From CAVQAH01 sp963784195 (lineage in GTDB: Bacteria; Acidobacteriota; Vicinamibacteria; Vicinamibacterales; 2-12-FULL-66-21), in the NCBI GenBank assembly GCA_963784195.1, contig CAWARA010000016.1, positions 372,001 through 436,000 on the forward strand: a DNA stretch of 64,000 nt, written 5' to 3'. Shown one piece after another: positions 43,868-53,782 of this stretch. Each line of letters begins with the position of its first letter. Within the stretch, counting starts at the first letter, position 1. The notes under the pieces are model-generated. The model was not told where the DNA came from. It did no database searches and saw nothing but the letters and a program-made list of their open reading frames with translations. The translations under genes were made by a program, and so were the position numbers.

Positions 43868-46258
43868 TCACGGTGAAGACGGCCGTGCCGACTGTGATCG
43901 TGCCCTTTCGAGCGGGCCCGTTGTTCCGCTCGACATCGTACTCTACGCGTCCGTTGCCCGTGTCCGACCCGTCTTCGATTCTGATCCACGGCACGTCGCT
44001 GACCGCCTTCCACGGACACGCCGAGTTGGTCGCGACGTTGAACGAGTTGTCTCCGCCGTTGGCGTTGTGCGCGCGCGATGTCGGCGACAGCGTGAACGTG
44101 CAGCCACTGGCCTGCTGAACGGTAAACGTCAGCCCCGCGATCGTGACCGTGCCGTTTCGTGCTGGGCCGGCAGTCGATGCAACCGACAGGGCGACATTGC
44201 CGTTGCCAGTACCGCTCGCCCCCTGCGTGACGGTAATCCAGTTGGCATTGCTGGCTGCCGTCCACGTGCAGCCTGCGGCGGCGGTCACTCCGACGTTCGC
44301 CGATCCGCCCGCTGCACCGACAGGCTGTTGCTGCGGCGAAATCCCGAACGAGCAGACGCCCGCCTGGTTGACGGTAAATGTCTGGCCTGCAATGGTGAGC
44401 GTCCCGCTCCGTGCGGGCCCGGTATTGGCAGCCGCCGTGAAATTCACGGTGCCGTTCCCCGTGCCGCTTGCGCCGCCGGTAATCGTCAACCAGGGGGCGC
44501 CGCTGGACGCCGTCCAGCCGCAGCCGGCGGTCGTTTGCACGCCGACGCTGCCAGACCCTCCGCCAAGCGGAACATTCGTGCTGTTCGCCGACAGCGAGTA
44601 GGAGCATCCGCTCTCTTGTTGAACGGTGAACGCAACCCCCGCCACGGTGACGGTGCCGTTGCGTGGCGCGCCGCTGTTGGCTGCCACGTCTATCCTCACC
44701 GTGCCGTTGCCGCTGCCGCTGCCGCCCTGGCTGATGGTGATCCAGGGCGCATTGCTCGTCGCTGTCCAACTACAGCCCTCCCCCGTTTGCACGTTGAACG
44801 TCCGCGAGCCGCCGGCGGCAGGCACACTCGTGGAATTCGGAGACAACGTGAATGCGCACGTCTGGCCCTGGTTCACGGTGAACGTCCGGCCGGCAATCGT
44901 CAGGGTCCCGCTCCGTGGCGTGCCCGAATTGCCGGCGACGCTGAACCGCACCGTGCCGTTGCCGCTTCCACTACTGCCCTGGGTGATCGTGAGCCACGGA
45001 GCATTGCTGGTCGCCGACCACGCGCATCCGGCCGCGCCGGTGACCGCGACCTCTCCAGTTCCGCCGGAGGGAGTGAACGACTGCGACTCGGGTGAGATCG
45101 AGAATGAACATCCCGGCGACTGATTGACCGTGATCGTCTGATTCGCGACCGTCAACGTGCCGGCGCGCGCGGGACCGGTCGTTCCCTGCGCCTGGAACGT
45201 CACGGTGCCGTCGCCGCTTCCGGACGCTCCTGCGGTGATGGTGATCCACGGTGCGCCGCTCGCCGCCGTCCACTGACAGCCCGGCGCGGCGGTGACTCCA
45301 ATCGTTCCCGTTCCGCCAGCCGCATTCACCGAAAGCGTAGTCGGCGATACCTGGTAAGAGCAGCCAGGCGTCTGCTCGACGGTAAACGGGCTGCCTGCGA
45401 CGAGGACCGTGCCCGCCCGTGCCGGACCAGTCGTGGGATCGACCGAGAAGGTGACAACTCCCGGGCCCGCCGCCCGATGCGCCTTGTGTGATGCGAATCC
45501 ACGGGACATTCACTCCGCTGACCCATGGGCAACCGGGTGCGGTGACGACGTTGATGGTGCCGTTCCCCCCGGCTGCGCCGAAGAGCTGCGTTTGGGGGTT
45601 GATGACGTAGTCGCACGCCCTGACCCTGGGTCACGCTGAACTGCTGCCCCGCCACGGTCACGATGCCGGCGCGCGGCGGTCCCGTCGTCGCTGAAACGGT
45701 GAACGACACGGAAGCCGAGCCTTTGCCGGGAGCCGACGATATGGAAATCCACGGAACATCGGCCGACGCGCTCCACGTGCACAACGGGCTGGACGCGACG
45801 ACGCCGATGGTGCCGTTGCCGCCAGCCATGCGAGAAGGTCGCGCCTGGCTCGGACAGCGTGATGACGCAATCGGCGCCGGACTGGGACACTTCCGCGCGC
45901 TGATCGTTGAGCGTGAGCGCTCGCGCGACGTGCGACGGGATCCGGGTTGGCAGCCGCCCGGAAATCAACGAAGCCCTCGCCTTGACCACTCGGAGGACTC
46001 GTAATGCTGAGCCAGGCCGCATCACTCGCCGCGGTCCACGCGCATTCGCGGTCGGTGGCCACGGTCACGCGCCCCACACCGCCCGCTGCCGGAATCGTGG
46101 AGTTGGGTGTCGCGATAGTCACATCGCATCGCGTGACGCCCGCAGGTGCCGTGGACGTCGTGACCGCCGAACCGCATCCCGCTTCGAGGGCGGCGGCGAC
46201 ACAGGCCACGAGAATCAATGTCACATCGGCGAACTGCGAAGGGGGTGGTGTCTCCCAT
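43851..46258 (-). pseudogene. BACON-repeat lipoprotein, several frameshifts
   Basis: About nine BACON-type Ig-like repeats are spread over six frame segments. Each repeat has CxWxAxSxxPWI, then GxGxGxVxFxVxxNxGxxR, then GTxTxAGxxFTVxQ, about 85 residues per repeat. The longest open segment (45509-43851) holds six complete repeats. Upstream segments shift near 45470, 45620, 45840, 45960 and 46235, each needing one base removed. The N-terminus then reads MGDTTPFAVRR + LILVACVAAALEAGC, a plausible lipoprotein signal from ATG 46258. BACON domains bind carbohydrate or act as stalks on surface proteins. Repeat conservation is intact across the shifts, which argues for sequence error rather than decay. 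Confidence 0.75.
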
Positions 46259-46374
46259 GGCCGTTTCTCCCATGGTCGATTGGCCGTGCCATCGGCCCGG
46301 ACGGCGCCGAGCAGTATCAAGAAGCCTGCCGTTGTCCGAGTCTCTCGCCACCTGTGGCATGATTCCGAACCACC

Positions 46375-47602
46375 ATGTCACTCGAGAGACTCAATGCGGC
46401 TCTAGCTGCCGATGTCGCCAGACTTGAGGAGGAAGGCCGGGCGAAGTCGCCGGAACGCATCATCGTCGGCTATCTGCCCGCCACGAATAGCCGCGGTCCC
46501 CGCTATCGGCTGCGCGGGAGCGATCGCGAGTACCCTGAGGATGAACAGCAACAGCTACCTGTCGCTGTCCCATCACCCCGCGGTGCTGGCAGCGGCGGAC
46601 GAGGCGTCCCACGCGTTTGGCGCGGGCCCGGGGGCAGTCCGGTTCATCGATGGCACGTTCGCTGCCCACATCACACTCGAAGAGCGGATCGCGCGGTTCG
46701 TCGGCCGTCCGGCGGCGCGGATCTTCAACTCCGCCTACACCTCAGTCCTGGGACTGGCGATCACGCTGAGCGGTCCGGACACGTTCTGGATCGGCGATGA
46801 GCTGAACCACAACTGCATCATCCGGGCGATGCGCATCGCGAACGTCCCTTCGGCGCAACGCTCGATCTTCAAGCACAACGATCTTGCCGATCTCGAACAG
46901 CACCTCGAACGTGTGCCAGCAGGGATGCAGCGGGTCGTCGTCATCTTCGACGGGATCTTCAGCATGCGCGGCGACAACGCGCCGGTCGACGCCATCCAGA
47001 CGCTGGTCCGGCGGTACGACGACCGTTTTCGCGACGGCGTCGTCACCGTCATGGACGACTCGCATGGCATTGCGGCGTATGGCGCAACGGGACGCGGGAC
47101 TGAGGAGCACTGCCGTACGAGCGTGGATATCTTCGTCGGTACGTTCGGCAAGGCGTTCGGGGTCAACGGCGGTTTCGTCGCGGCCAGCGCCGAGCTCATC
47201 GAGGCCGTGCGTCAGAAGTCGGACACCTACATCTATACGAACCCGCTCGGCGTCGCGGACTGCGCCGCGGCAATCGAGGCCGTGAACGTAGCCGACAGCG
47301 AGGAAGGCCGGAAACGGCTCGCGCACCTGGCGGCGCGCACCAGCCAGTTCAGGCGCGGCCTCGAAGCTCTGGGGTTCGAGTCGATTCCAGGCCCGCACCC
47401 GGTGGTGCCCCTCGTGGTCCGCGACACCAACAAGACCCGCGCGATGGTGCGGGGCCTCTACGACAAGGGCGTCCTGGTCGTCGGCCTCACGTTTCCGGTC
47501 GTGCCGCGCGGGGACGAAACCATTCGCTTCCAGATCAATGCGGCGCACACGGAATCTGACATCGTCGAGGTGCTCGGCGTGTTGAAGGCGCTTACCAGTT
47601 AA
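46375..47602 (+). pseudogene. Alpha-oxoamine synthase-family PLP enzyme, frameshift near N-terminus
   Basis: From ATG 46375 the first 55 residues (LERLNAALAADVARLEEEGRAKSPERI) read normally. At about 46535 (TACCCTGAGG) one C must be dropped to continue YLRMNSNSYLSLSHHPAV. The rest (about 350 residues) is a fold-type I PLP enzyme of the AONS/KBL group. It has GAVRFIDGTFAAHITLEERIARF, DELNHNCIIRAM, the DDSHG cofactor motif and Schiff-base Lys in GTFGKAFG (codon 47150). It condenses an amino acid with an acyl-CoA (8-amino-7-oxononanoate or 2-amino-3-oxobutyrate type). Context does not distinguish: no biotin or threonine dehydrogenase genes are near. The M14 peptidase starts 10 bp after its stop. 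Confidence 0.85.
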
Positions 47603-47612
47603 GGAGTCGTCG

Positions 47613-50347
47613 ATGCGGATCCGCGACTGCACGTTTCTGGTCGTCACACTCGCCGCCGGACTCGCCGTCGCGGCCTTCGGCCCTGCTCAGGCCCGGCCGT
47701 CGGCGCAGACCGCGATCACGACGCCGAAAGCGCAGCTCGGCTTCAACTTCGGCGATGACTACCAGCTGGCCAACTACAAACAGATTGCCGAGTACTGGCG
47801 GAAGCTCGATGGCGAGTCGGACCGCCTCACCGTGCAGGAGATTGGCCGCACGGCTGAGGGACGGCCGCACCTCATGGCGATCGTCACGTCGCCGGCCAAC
47901 CACAAGAATCTGGCGAAGTACAAGGACATCTCGAAGCGGCTGGCGCTGGCTGACGGCGTTACCGAGCAACAGGCTCGTGCGCTCGCGAAAGAAGGCAAGG
48001 CCGTCGTCTGGATCGACGGCGGGCTGCACGCGACCGAGACGCTGGGCGCGCAGCAGCTCGGCGAAATGGTCTACCAGATGGTCAGCCGGACCGACGAAGA
48101 GACCATGCGATTCCTGGACGAGACGATCATTCTCTTCGTCCACGCGAACCCGGATGGCAACGATCTGGTTGCGGACTGGTACATGCGGCAGGCCGATCCG
48201 AAGTTGCGGAGCACGGCAGGTCTACCGCGCCTGTATCAGAAGTACATCGGCCACGACAACAATCGCGACTTCTTTGCGTCTACCCAGGCGGAAACCGAGA
48301 ACATCAACCGCATCCTGTATCACGAGTGGCTGCCGCAGATCCTCTACAACCACCACCAGAGCGGACCTGCAGGAACGGTCGTGTGGTCGTCACCGCAGCG
48401 CGATCCATACAACTACAACCTCGACCCTCTGCTGGTGCTCGGTCTGCAGGCGCTCGGGACGCACATGCACCAGAGACTGGCCAGCGAAGGCAAGCCGGGT
48501 GCGACGATGGCGTCTGGCGGCGCGTATGACGGCTGGTGGAACGGCGGCATCCGGAACACCGGAAACTTCCACAACATCATCGCGATCCTGACCGAAACGA
48601 TTGGCAATCCGACGCCGATGCGGATCCGGCTGGTGATGCAGCGGCAGCTCCCCAACCGCGATCATCCGTATCCGATCGCACCGCAGGAATGGCGTTTCAA
48701 ACAGTCGGTCGACTACTCGATCTCGTTCAACCGCGCGGTCATCGACTACGCCGCGCGCAATCGCGAGCACCTGCTCTACAACATCTACAAGATGGGTCAG
48801 CGCTCGATCGAGCGCGGCAGTCAGGACACGTGGACCCCGTCGCCGACCCGGTACGCCGCGATCGCCGAGAAGATGGACGGTGGAGGCGGCGGAGGCGGGA
48901 GAGGTGGCGGCGGAGGCGCGGCGGAGGACGAACGCGAGGCGCGCATGTGGGCCGAGATGCGCAAAGCCGGAGTCTCGCGACCCGCGTGGCTACATTCTGC
49001 CGGCCGATCAGCCGGACTTCCTGACGGCGATCAAGTTCGTCAACGCGTTGCGCGAGGTGAACGTGACCGTTCAGCGCGCCACGCGCGAGTTCACGGTCGG
49101 GACGCGGAAGTATCCGGCGGGATCGTTTGTTGTGCCGACGGCACAGGCCTTCCGGCCGCACGTGATCGATATGTTCGAGCCGCAGGACCATCCCAACGTC
49201 ATTCCCTACCCTGGGGCGCCGCCGACGCCGCCTTACGACAACGCAGGCTGGACGCTGGCGCTGCAGATGGGCGTGCAGTTCGACCGGATCCTCGAGCCGT
49301 TCAGCGGCCCGTTCGAACGAGTCACGGACTGGAACGTCAAGCCGGCTCCCGGCCGGGTCGCGAGCGCGGGCACTGCTGGTTACCGGCTGTCGCGCGTGGT
49401 CAGCGATTCGGTGATCGCCGTAAACCGCCTGCTCGCGGCGGGCGACGACGTGTCCATGGACGCGGAGAGTTTCGTCGTGGGTGCGAAGGCTTCCGAGCGT
49501 GTGCAGCAGATTGCCAAGCAGCTCGGCGTGGACTTCGCCGCCGCGCCGGCGGCGTCCACCAGCGTCGGCCAGGATCGTCCCGGCGCGAATCGGCTTGTGG
49601 GATCAATACGGCGGATCGATGGAATCGGGCTGGACGCGCTGGATCCTCGAGCAGTTCGAGTTCAAGTTCGATCGCGTATTCGCGCCGCAACTCGATGCCG
49701 GCGGACTCAGCGCAAAGTACGACGTGCTGATCTTTCCGAACGGGGGAATCCCGGGCGCCGGCGCTGCCGGCGGCCGTGGTGGCGGCCGAGGCGGCGCGCC
49801 TCCCGCAGCGTCGGACATCCCCGCCGAGTATCGCGATCAGCTGGGACGCGTCAGCGCCGAGAGAACGATCCCGCAGCTGAAGCAGTTCCTCGAGTCCGGG
49901 GGGACGATCGTGGCGATCGGCGATTCCGCAGCGAACCTGATCGAACATCTCGGGCTGCCGATCGACGATCACCTCGTCGAGAACGGCCAGCCGCTGCCGC
50001 GCGCGAAGTACTTCGTTCCAGGTTCGATCCTGGGCGCGCGCGTCGACACGTCACAGCCGATCGCGGCAGGAATGTCGGAGCGGACGAACTTCTTCTTCGA
50101 CAATAGCCCGGTGTTCAAGCTCAGAGCGGAGGCCGGTCAGGCTGGCGTACGTCCAATTGCGTGGTTCGACAGCCCAACGCCTCTCAGAAGCGGATGGGCC
50201 TGGGGCCAGCAGTACCTGGACAAAGGCGTCGTGGCGATCGAGGCGCGTGTCGGGAAGGGGCGGGTCCTGCTATACGGTCCCGAAATCCTCCAGCGCGCGC
50301 AGCCGCACGGCACGTTCAAGCTGCTGTTCAACGCGCTATACCGGTAA
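47613..50347 (+). pseudogene. M14-family zinc carboxypeptidase, two frameshifts
   Basis: A signal peptide (LVVTLAAGLAVAAFG...QA) and the M14 domain follow ATG 47613. Zinc ligands H139/E142 in GGLHATETLG, HANPDGND, the third-ligand region LYNHHQSGPAG and catalytic Glu in AILTETIG are all present. At about 48985 (CGACCCGCG) one C must be dropped to read RPRGYILPADQPDF, and at about 49590 one more base to read IVPARIGLWDQYGG. The last about 450 residues are a distinct C-terminal domain with a Gly-rich linker (about 49750). Such large M14 proteins are common in Acidobacteria. All residues needed for catalysis are intact. It is probably co-transcribed with the PLP enzyme. Confidence 0.85.
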
Positions 50348-50542
50348 ACGAGGGTTCATGACAGGGGTTCATGACGGGGGTTCACGACGAAGGTTCACGA
50401 CGAAGGTTCACGACGAAGGTTCACGACGGGGTTCACACGCGGGTTCAGCGCCGTCGTGAACCTCCGTCTGGAACTCCCGTCGTGAACCCTCGTCATGAAC
50501 CCTCGTCATGAACCCTCGTCATGAACCCTCGTCGTGAACTCT
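50348..50542. repeat. 13-bp tandem repeats in inverted arms, array B
   Basis: The left arm (50350-50448) has about eight GGTTCATGACGGG/GGTTCACGACGAA units. The right arm (50452-50542) has about seven reverse-complement units (TGAACCCTCGTCA). Same family as array A at 34613. It begins one base after the M14 peptidase stop and contains the stop codon and last residues of the convergent membrane protein. Confidence 0.92.
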
Positions 50543-51051
50543 CGAGGCGTCGAAAACAGAAAGAGCGCCAGGAAGCCTGGCAAGAACGCGACGGTCCACG
50601 ACCAGAGGTTCCGCAGGTAGTCGGGCCCGCCGGGAGACGGACGCGTCCAGATGCCGGAGATCGCGTAGAAGGCCGCGCCGGACAGAATCGCCGCGGCCAC
50701 GCCACGCGCGACGGCAAGGCTGATCTGGCGGTCGCCCCGCAAGTTCGACTGCAGCACCGCGAAACAGATCCAGAAGAACATCCACGCTGGAAACATCGCG
50801 GCGTAGCGCAGCGACGGCGCCAGCAGGTAGAACAGTCCCGCCGCCAGCACACCAATGATCGGCCCGAATGCCACTGCGCGAGCCAGACGGCCTTCGCGCA
50901 CGCCGATGGCAGCGCCGATGCACAGGCAAATCACCGCGCCATGCACGAGCCCTGACGTCATGCGATGGCGAAGTTGCATCGCCGCCCAGACGTAATCACC
51001 CAGAGTACTGATGACGCCCAGCGCGACGGCGCTGACGATGGCGTGCAGCAT
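50506..51051 (-). CDS. Integral membrane protein, 181 aa
   Basis: About five membrane helices (IVSAVALGVISTLGDYVWAA, GLVHGAVICLCIGAAIGV, AVAFGPIIGVLAAGLFYLL, MFFWICFAVLQ, AVARGVAAAILSGAAFYAI, FLPGFLALFLF). Family unrecognised. Start ATG 51051. Its last residues, TTRVHDEGS, and its stop codon are translated from repeat array B, giving a tail almost identical to that of the unrelated permease at 34805. It is divergent from the DUF2207 gene. Confidence 0.65.
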   Translation of the reverse strand: MLHAIVSAVALGVISTLGDYVWAAMQLRHRMTSGLVHGAVICLCIGAAIGVREGRLARAVAFGPIIGVLAAGLFYLLAPSLRYAAMFPAWMFFWICFAVLQSNLRGDRQISLAVARGVAAAILSGAAFYAISGIWTRPSPGGPDYLRNLWSWTVAFLPGFLALFLFSTPREFTTRVHDEGS

Positions 51052-51188
51052 GTCGGAGAAACCTCCAGCGGCCCGTATTCTACCGGTTTGCCTTCGCCGT
51101 GGGTCACCGCTCCCGCGCCCACCGCCCGGTCTCTGTCCGGGCAGTGACCGAACACGGGCGGAGCGAGACGAATGTAGACTTGAGTGGT

Positions 51189-52880
51189 ATGGCTACCATG
51201 CTGAACGACCGGCGGACTGCCAGTGCCCTGCTGCGGGTATCGATGGTTGCGTTGCTGATTGTCGTGGCTGCGGGAACCCTCGATGCCAAGTCGTACACGG
51301 CCGAACGCTTCGACTCTGCCATCCGGGTGCTGCCCGGTGGTGACATCGAAGTCGACGAAACGCTCGTATTGAGATTCGTCGATGGCACGTTCACGGAAGT
51401 GTTCCGTGAACTGCCCACTCGCCATACCGACGGGATCGAGGTGATCTCCGCCAGGTTGGACGAGCGGGATCTGCCGTTCGGCAACGGCGTGAATCAGCTG
51501 GAGGTTCGCAATCGATCGCAGGTGCGGGCCATCTGGCGCTTCGCGCCAACCTCCGGATCGACTCACACCTTCACGCTCCGGTACCTCGTACGCGGTGTCG
51601 TCCAGCAACTGGACGGGCGCGACGTGTTGGCGTGGCGGGCGCTCCCCAGGGAGCATGCCTACACCATCGGATCGTCAACGATCGAAGTCTCCGCGCCAGC
51701 TGAGGTGTTGCAACGGCCCGATGTCGCCCAGCGTCGCGTCGATGACTTCACCGTCGACACGTCGGACCGGCTCGTCCGGATCAATGCGCAAGACATCGGA
51801 CGCAATGGATGGATCGAGCTGCGGGCCAGCTATCCTGCCGGTGCAATCGTCTCGGGACCGCCTCGATGGCAGCAACAACAGATCAGGGCTCGCGAATTCG
51901 CGCCGCGCTGGGTCATGGGTGCGATCGCCGTCGGGTTCGCCGGTTTGCTCGTGCTGATAGCCATCCGCCAGCGGTATGACGCACCGCGCCGGGAGCCAAG
52001 CACCGCTGTCGCCACCGAAGCTCCCGATCGGCTTCCGCCAGCGATGGCCGGCGCCCTCGCGTCGAACGGGGCCGTCAACGCGCAGCATGCCATGGCGGCG
52101 CTCTTCTCGCTCGCCGATCGAGGGCACCTGTCGGTCACCGAAGGCTCCCGCAGATTTGGACAGCGAACGTTCACGCTGAAGCGAACGGCCCGCGCCGGCC
52201 ATCTCGCTCAACACGAGCGCACGCTGCTCGACGTCATCTTCAAGGACAAACGTGGTCCCGTCGATACGACCGACCTCTCGAAAGCGCGAACCCAGCTGAC
52301 GAAGGGATTCCCCGCGTTTCGCGACGCCATCGAGCAGGAACTCACGGCCGCCGGCCTCATCGACGCCGAACGCCGGCGGATTCATAAGCTCTACGGCCGT
52401 GTATCGATTGGAATGCTCTTCGTGAGCCTCGCGCTCCTCGGCGGGGTGGTGGTGCTCGTCAATCAGTTCGGGCCATGGCCACTGCTGATTCCGTTGGGAA
52501 TGTTCGTCGCCGCGATCAGCGGCTTCGTGTTCCAGGGAGCCACGACGCCGCTGTCGAACGAAGGCGTTCGGCGCCGCGACCGGTGGCTCGCGTATCAGAA
52601 GCATCTGAACGAGGTCGCGCGCAGCAAGGCCCACCTGCGCATCGACTCGCCTGCCCACGTGCTCCCTGTCGCAGTGGCGCTCGGGCTCGCATCTGCCTGG
52701 TCCAAATTGATCAAGAACCATCCAACGGCGGCGCCGGCGTGGTTCCACGCCGTCTCTGCGTCCGGCGATCACACGGCATTCCCGGCATTCATCGCCGCGG
52801 GCGCCGTGACCGGCCATGGTCACGGCGGCGGCGTCGCCGGCGGCGGGGCTGCCGGGGGAGGCGCGTCAGGCGCCAGTTAG
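51189..52880 (+). CDS. DUF2207-family membrane protein
   Basis: 563 residues from ATG 51189. A signal or N-terminal helix (SMVALLIVVAAGTLDA) precedes a periplasmic beta domain (about 30-230) with SYTAERFDSAIRVLPGGDIEVDETLVLRF, the conserved start of DUF2207. A TM follows (WVMGAIAVGFAGLLVLIAI), then a cytoplasmic region with a winged-helix-like part (MAALFSLADRGHLSV...LLDVIF). Two more TMs (GMLFVSLALLGGVVVLV, LLIPLGMFVAAISGFVF) and a Gly/His-rich tail (GHGHGGG, GGGAAGGG) end it. Function of the family is unknown. A longer frame to 51099 is rejected because it lacks a ribosome-binding site. Confidence 0.85.
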   Translation: MATMLNDRRTASALLRVSMVALLIVVAAGTLDAKSYTAERFDSAIRVLPGGDIEVDETLVLRFVDGTFTEVFRELPTRHTDGIEVISARLDERDLPFGNGVNQLEVRNRSQVRAIWRFAPTSGSTHTFTLRYLVRGVVQQLDGRDVLAWRALPREHAYTIGSSTIEVSAPAEVLQRPDVAQRRVDDFTVDTSDRLVRINAQDIGRNGWIELRASYPAGAIVSGPPRWQQQQIRAREFAPRWVMGAIAVGFAGLLVLIAIRQRYDAPRREPSTAVATEAPDRLPPAMAGALASNGAVNAQHAMAALFSLADRGHLSVTEGSRRFGQRTFTLKRTARAGHLAQHERTLLDVIFKDKRGPVDTTDLSKARTQLTKGFPAFRDAIEQELTAAGLIDAERRRIHKLYGRVSIGMLFVSLALLGGVVVLVNQFGPWPLLIPLGMFVAAISGFVFQGATTPLSNEGVRRRDRWLAYQKHLNEVARSKAHLRIDSPAHVLPVAVALGLASAWSKLIKNHPTAAPAWFHAVSASGDHTAFPAFIAAGAVTGHGHGGGVAGGGAAGGGASGAS

Positions 52881-53345
52881 TTAGTCTTCAAGCCAGTCTA
52901 GACGTTGCGCTCAGTCGGGACCCCTCGTCGGGACCCCTCGTCGTGAACTCCCGTCTATCGTCCGTTCGTCCGTGCCGATCGAGCCGGTCGTCTCGGGGCT
53001 CCCGCTTCGCTGCGCGGAAAAACGACTCTCCGCGGCGCGTGCTGACGACGTCGCCGGCTTGGCTAATCTGAAGTCCGCGCCCAATCGGTTGGGCAACTGC
53101 CGTACGCCGGAGACGAAGCCTGGCCGGCGACGATGGACCGCTCCGAGGCCGTTTTTAGACTGCCGCTGTCGCGCAGCTCGGGTGAACCCTCGTCGCTGAA
53201 CCTGTCGTCCTGAACCTTCGTCCTGAACCCTCTGATCGTCTGAACCCCGTGACCTAGCCTGTCACACCCCTCTCCTAGACTGGCTCCAGCGCGGCGGATT
53301 GACGGGTTCTCGGGTGAACCCGGATGCCGCCGACAGGAGAGTCAG
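52881..53345. other. Gap with degenerate 13-bp repeats, no gene seen
   Basis: Two clusters of the GTTCANGACG family, reverse orientation, are recognisable: about 52917-52957 (GGGACCCCTCGTC units then GTGAACTCCCGTC) and about 53182-53250 (TGAACCCTCGTCG, TGAACCTTCGTCC). Between them I see no ORF with a start signal. The end of the gap should hold the promoter of the tiny-gene pair. Confidence 0.55.
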
Positions 53346-53543
53346 ATGCGCCGGTTCGATGGATCGCTCGCCAGACAGTTCGATTTTGGCCAGGTTTCAA
53401 TTCCCGCTCTTCCGCCGGGCCGACTGGGCCGGCCTGCCACTCGTCCGCGCCTGTTGCGCGGACCCGACAAGTACAAGGTCCTCGAACACCGGCGGCATCA
53501 GGCTCAGATTCAGGCGCGACGGCTGCTGGATCTCATCGACTGA
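53346..53543 (+). CDS. Small basic protein, 65 aa, first of a pair
   Basis: Starts at ATG 53346 behind AGGAGAG, a good ribosome-binding site. The sequence is Arg/Pro-rich (RRFDGSLARQFDFG, LPPGRLGRPATRPRL, HRRHQAQIQARRLLDLID) with no known motif. Its stop is 8 bases before the next small gene's ATG, so the two form a compact unit. Function unknown. Confidence 0.5.
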   Translation: MRRFDGSLARQFDFGQVSIPALPPGRLGRPATRPRLLRGPDKYKVLEHRRHQAQIQARRLLDLID

Positions 53544-53551
53544 GGGTTGCT

Positions 53552-53770
53552 ATGCGGAAGCCCAAGAACGTGACCGACCACATCTGTGCCAGACACGCCA
53601 TCTGTTTCCAGTGCTTCCGGACGGGCGCTGAGCGGACGATTGCTCGCCGCGAGGCCTGGGCCCAGAGGTCGCTGCCGTTTGAGGCAGCGCCGGCAACGCT
53701 GACGACCCGCGAGATGGCGCATCGCCAGCGGATGTTGGACCACCTCGCTCGGAGCGCCCGGCGTGCGTAG
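53552..53770 (+). CDS. Small Cys/Arg-rich protein, 72 aa, second of a pair
   Basis: Starts at ATG 53552 with GAGGG upstream. The N-terminus carries CARHAICFQCFR, giving Cys and His spaced like a zinc-binding finger. The rest is an Arg-rich helix (TTREMAHRQRMLDHLARSARR) suited to nucleic-acid contact. Unknown family. The larger frame running upstream has no start signal and overlaps the partner gene. Confidence 0.55.
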   Translation: MRKPKNVTDHICARHAICFQCFRTGAERTIARREAWAQRSLPFEAAPATLTTREMAHRQRMLDHLARSARRA

Positions 53771-53782
53771 GGAATCGGCCCG

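Noticed and set aside
42828..45095. 755-codon plus-strand frame
   Set aside because: Antisense to the secreted protein, rhomboid and BACON genes; the translation has no domain signature.
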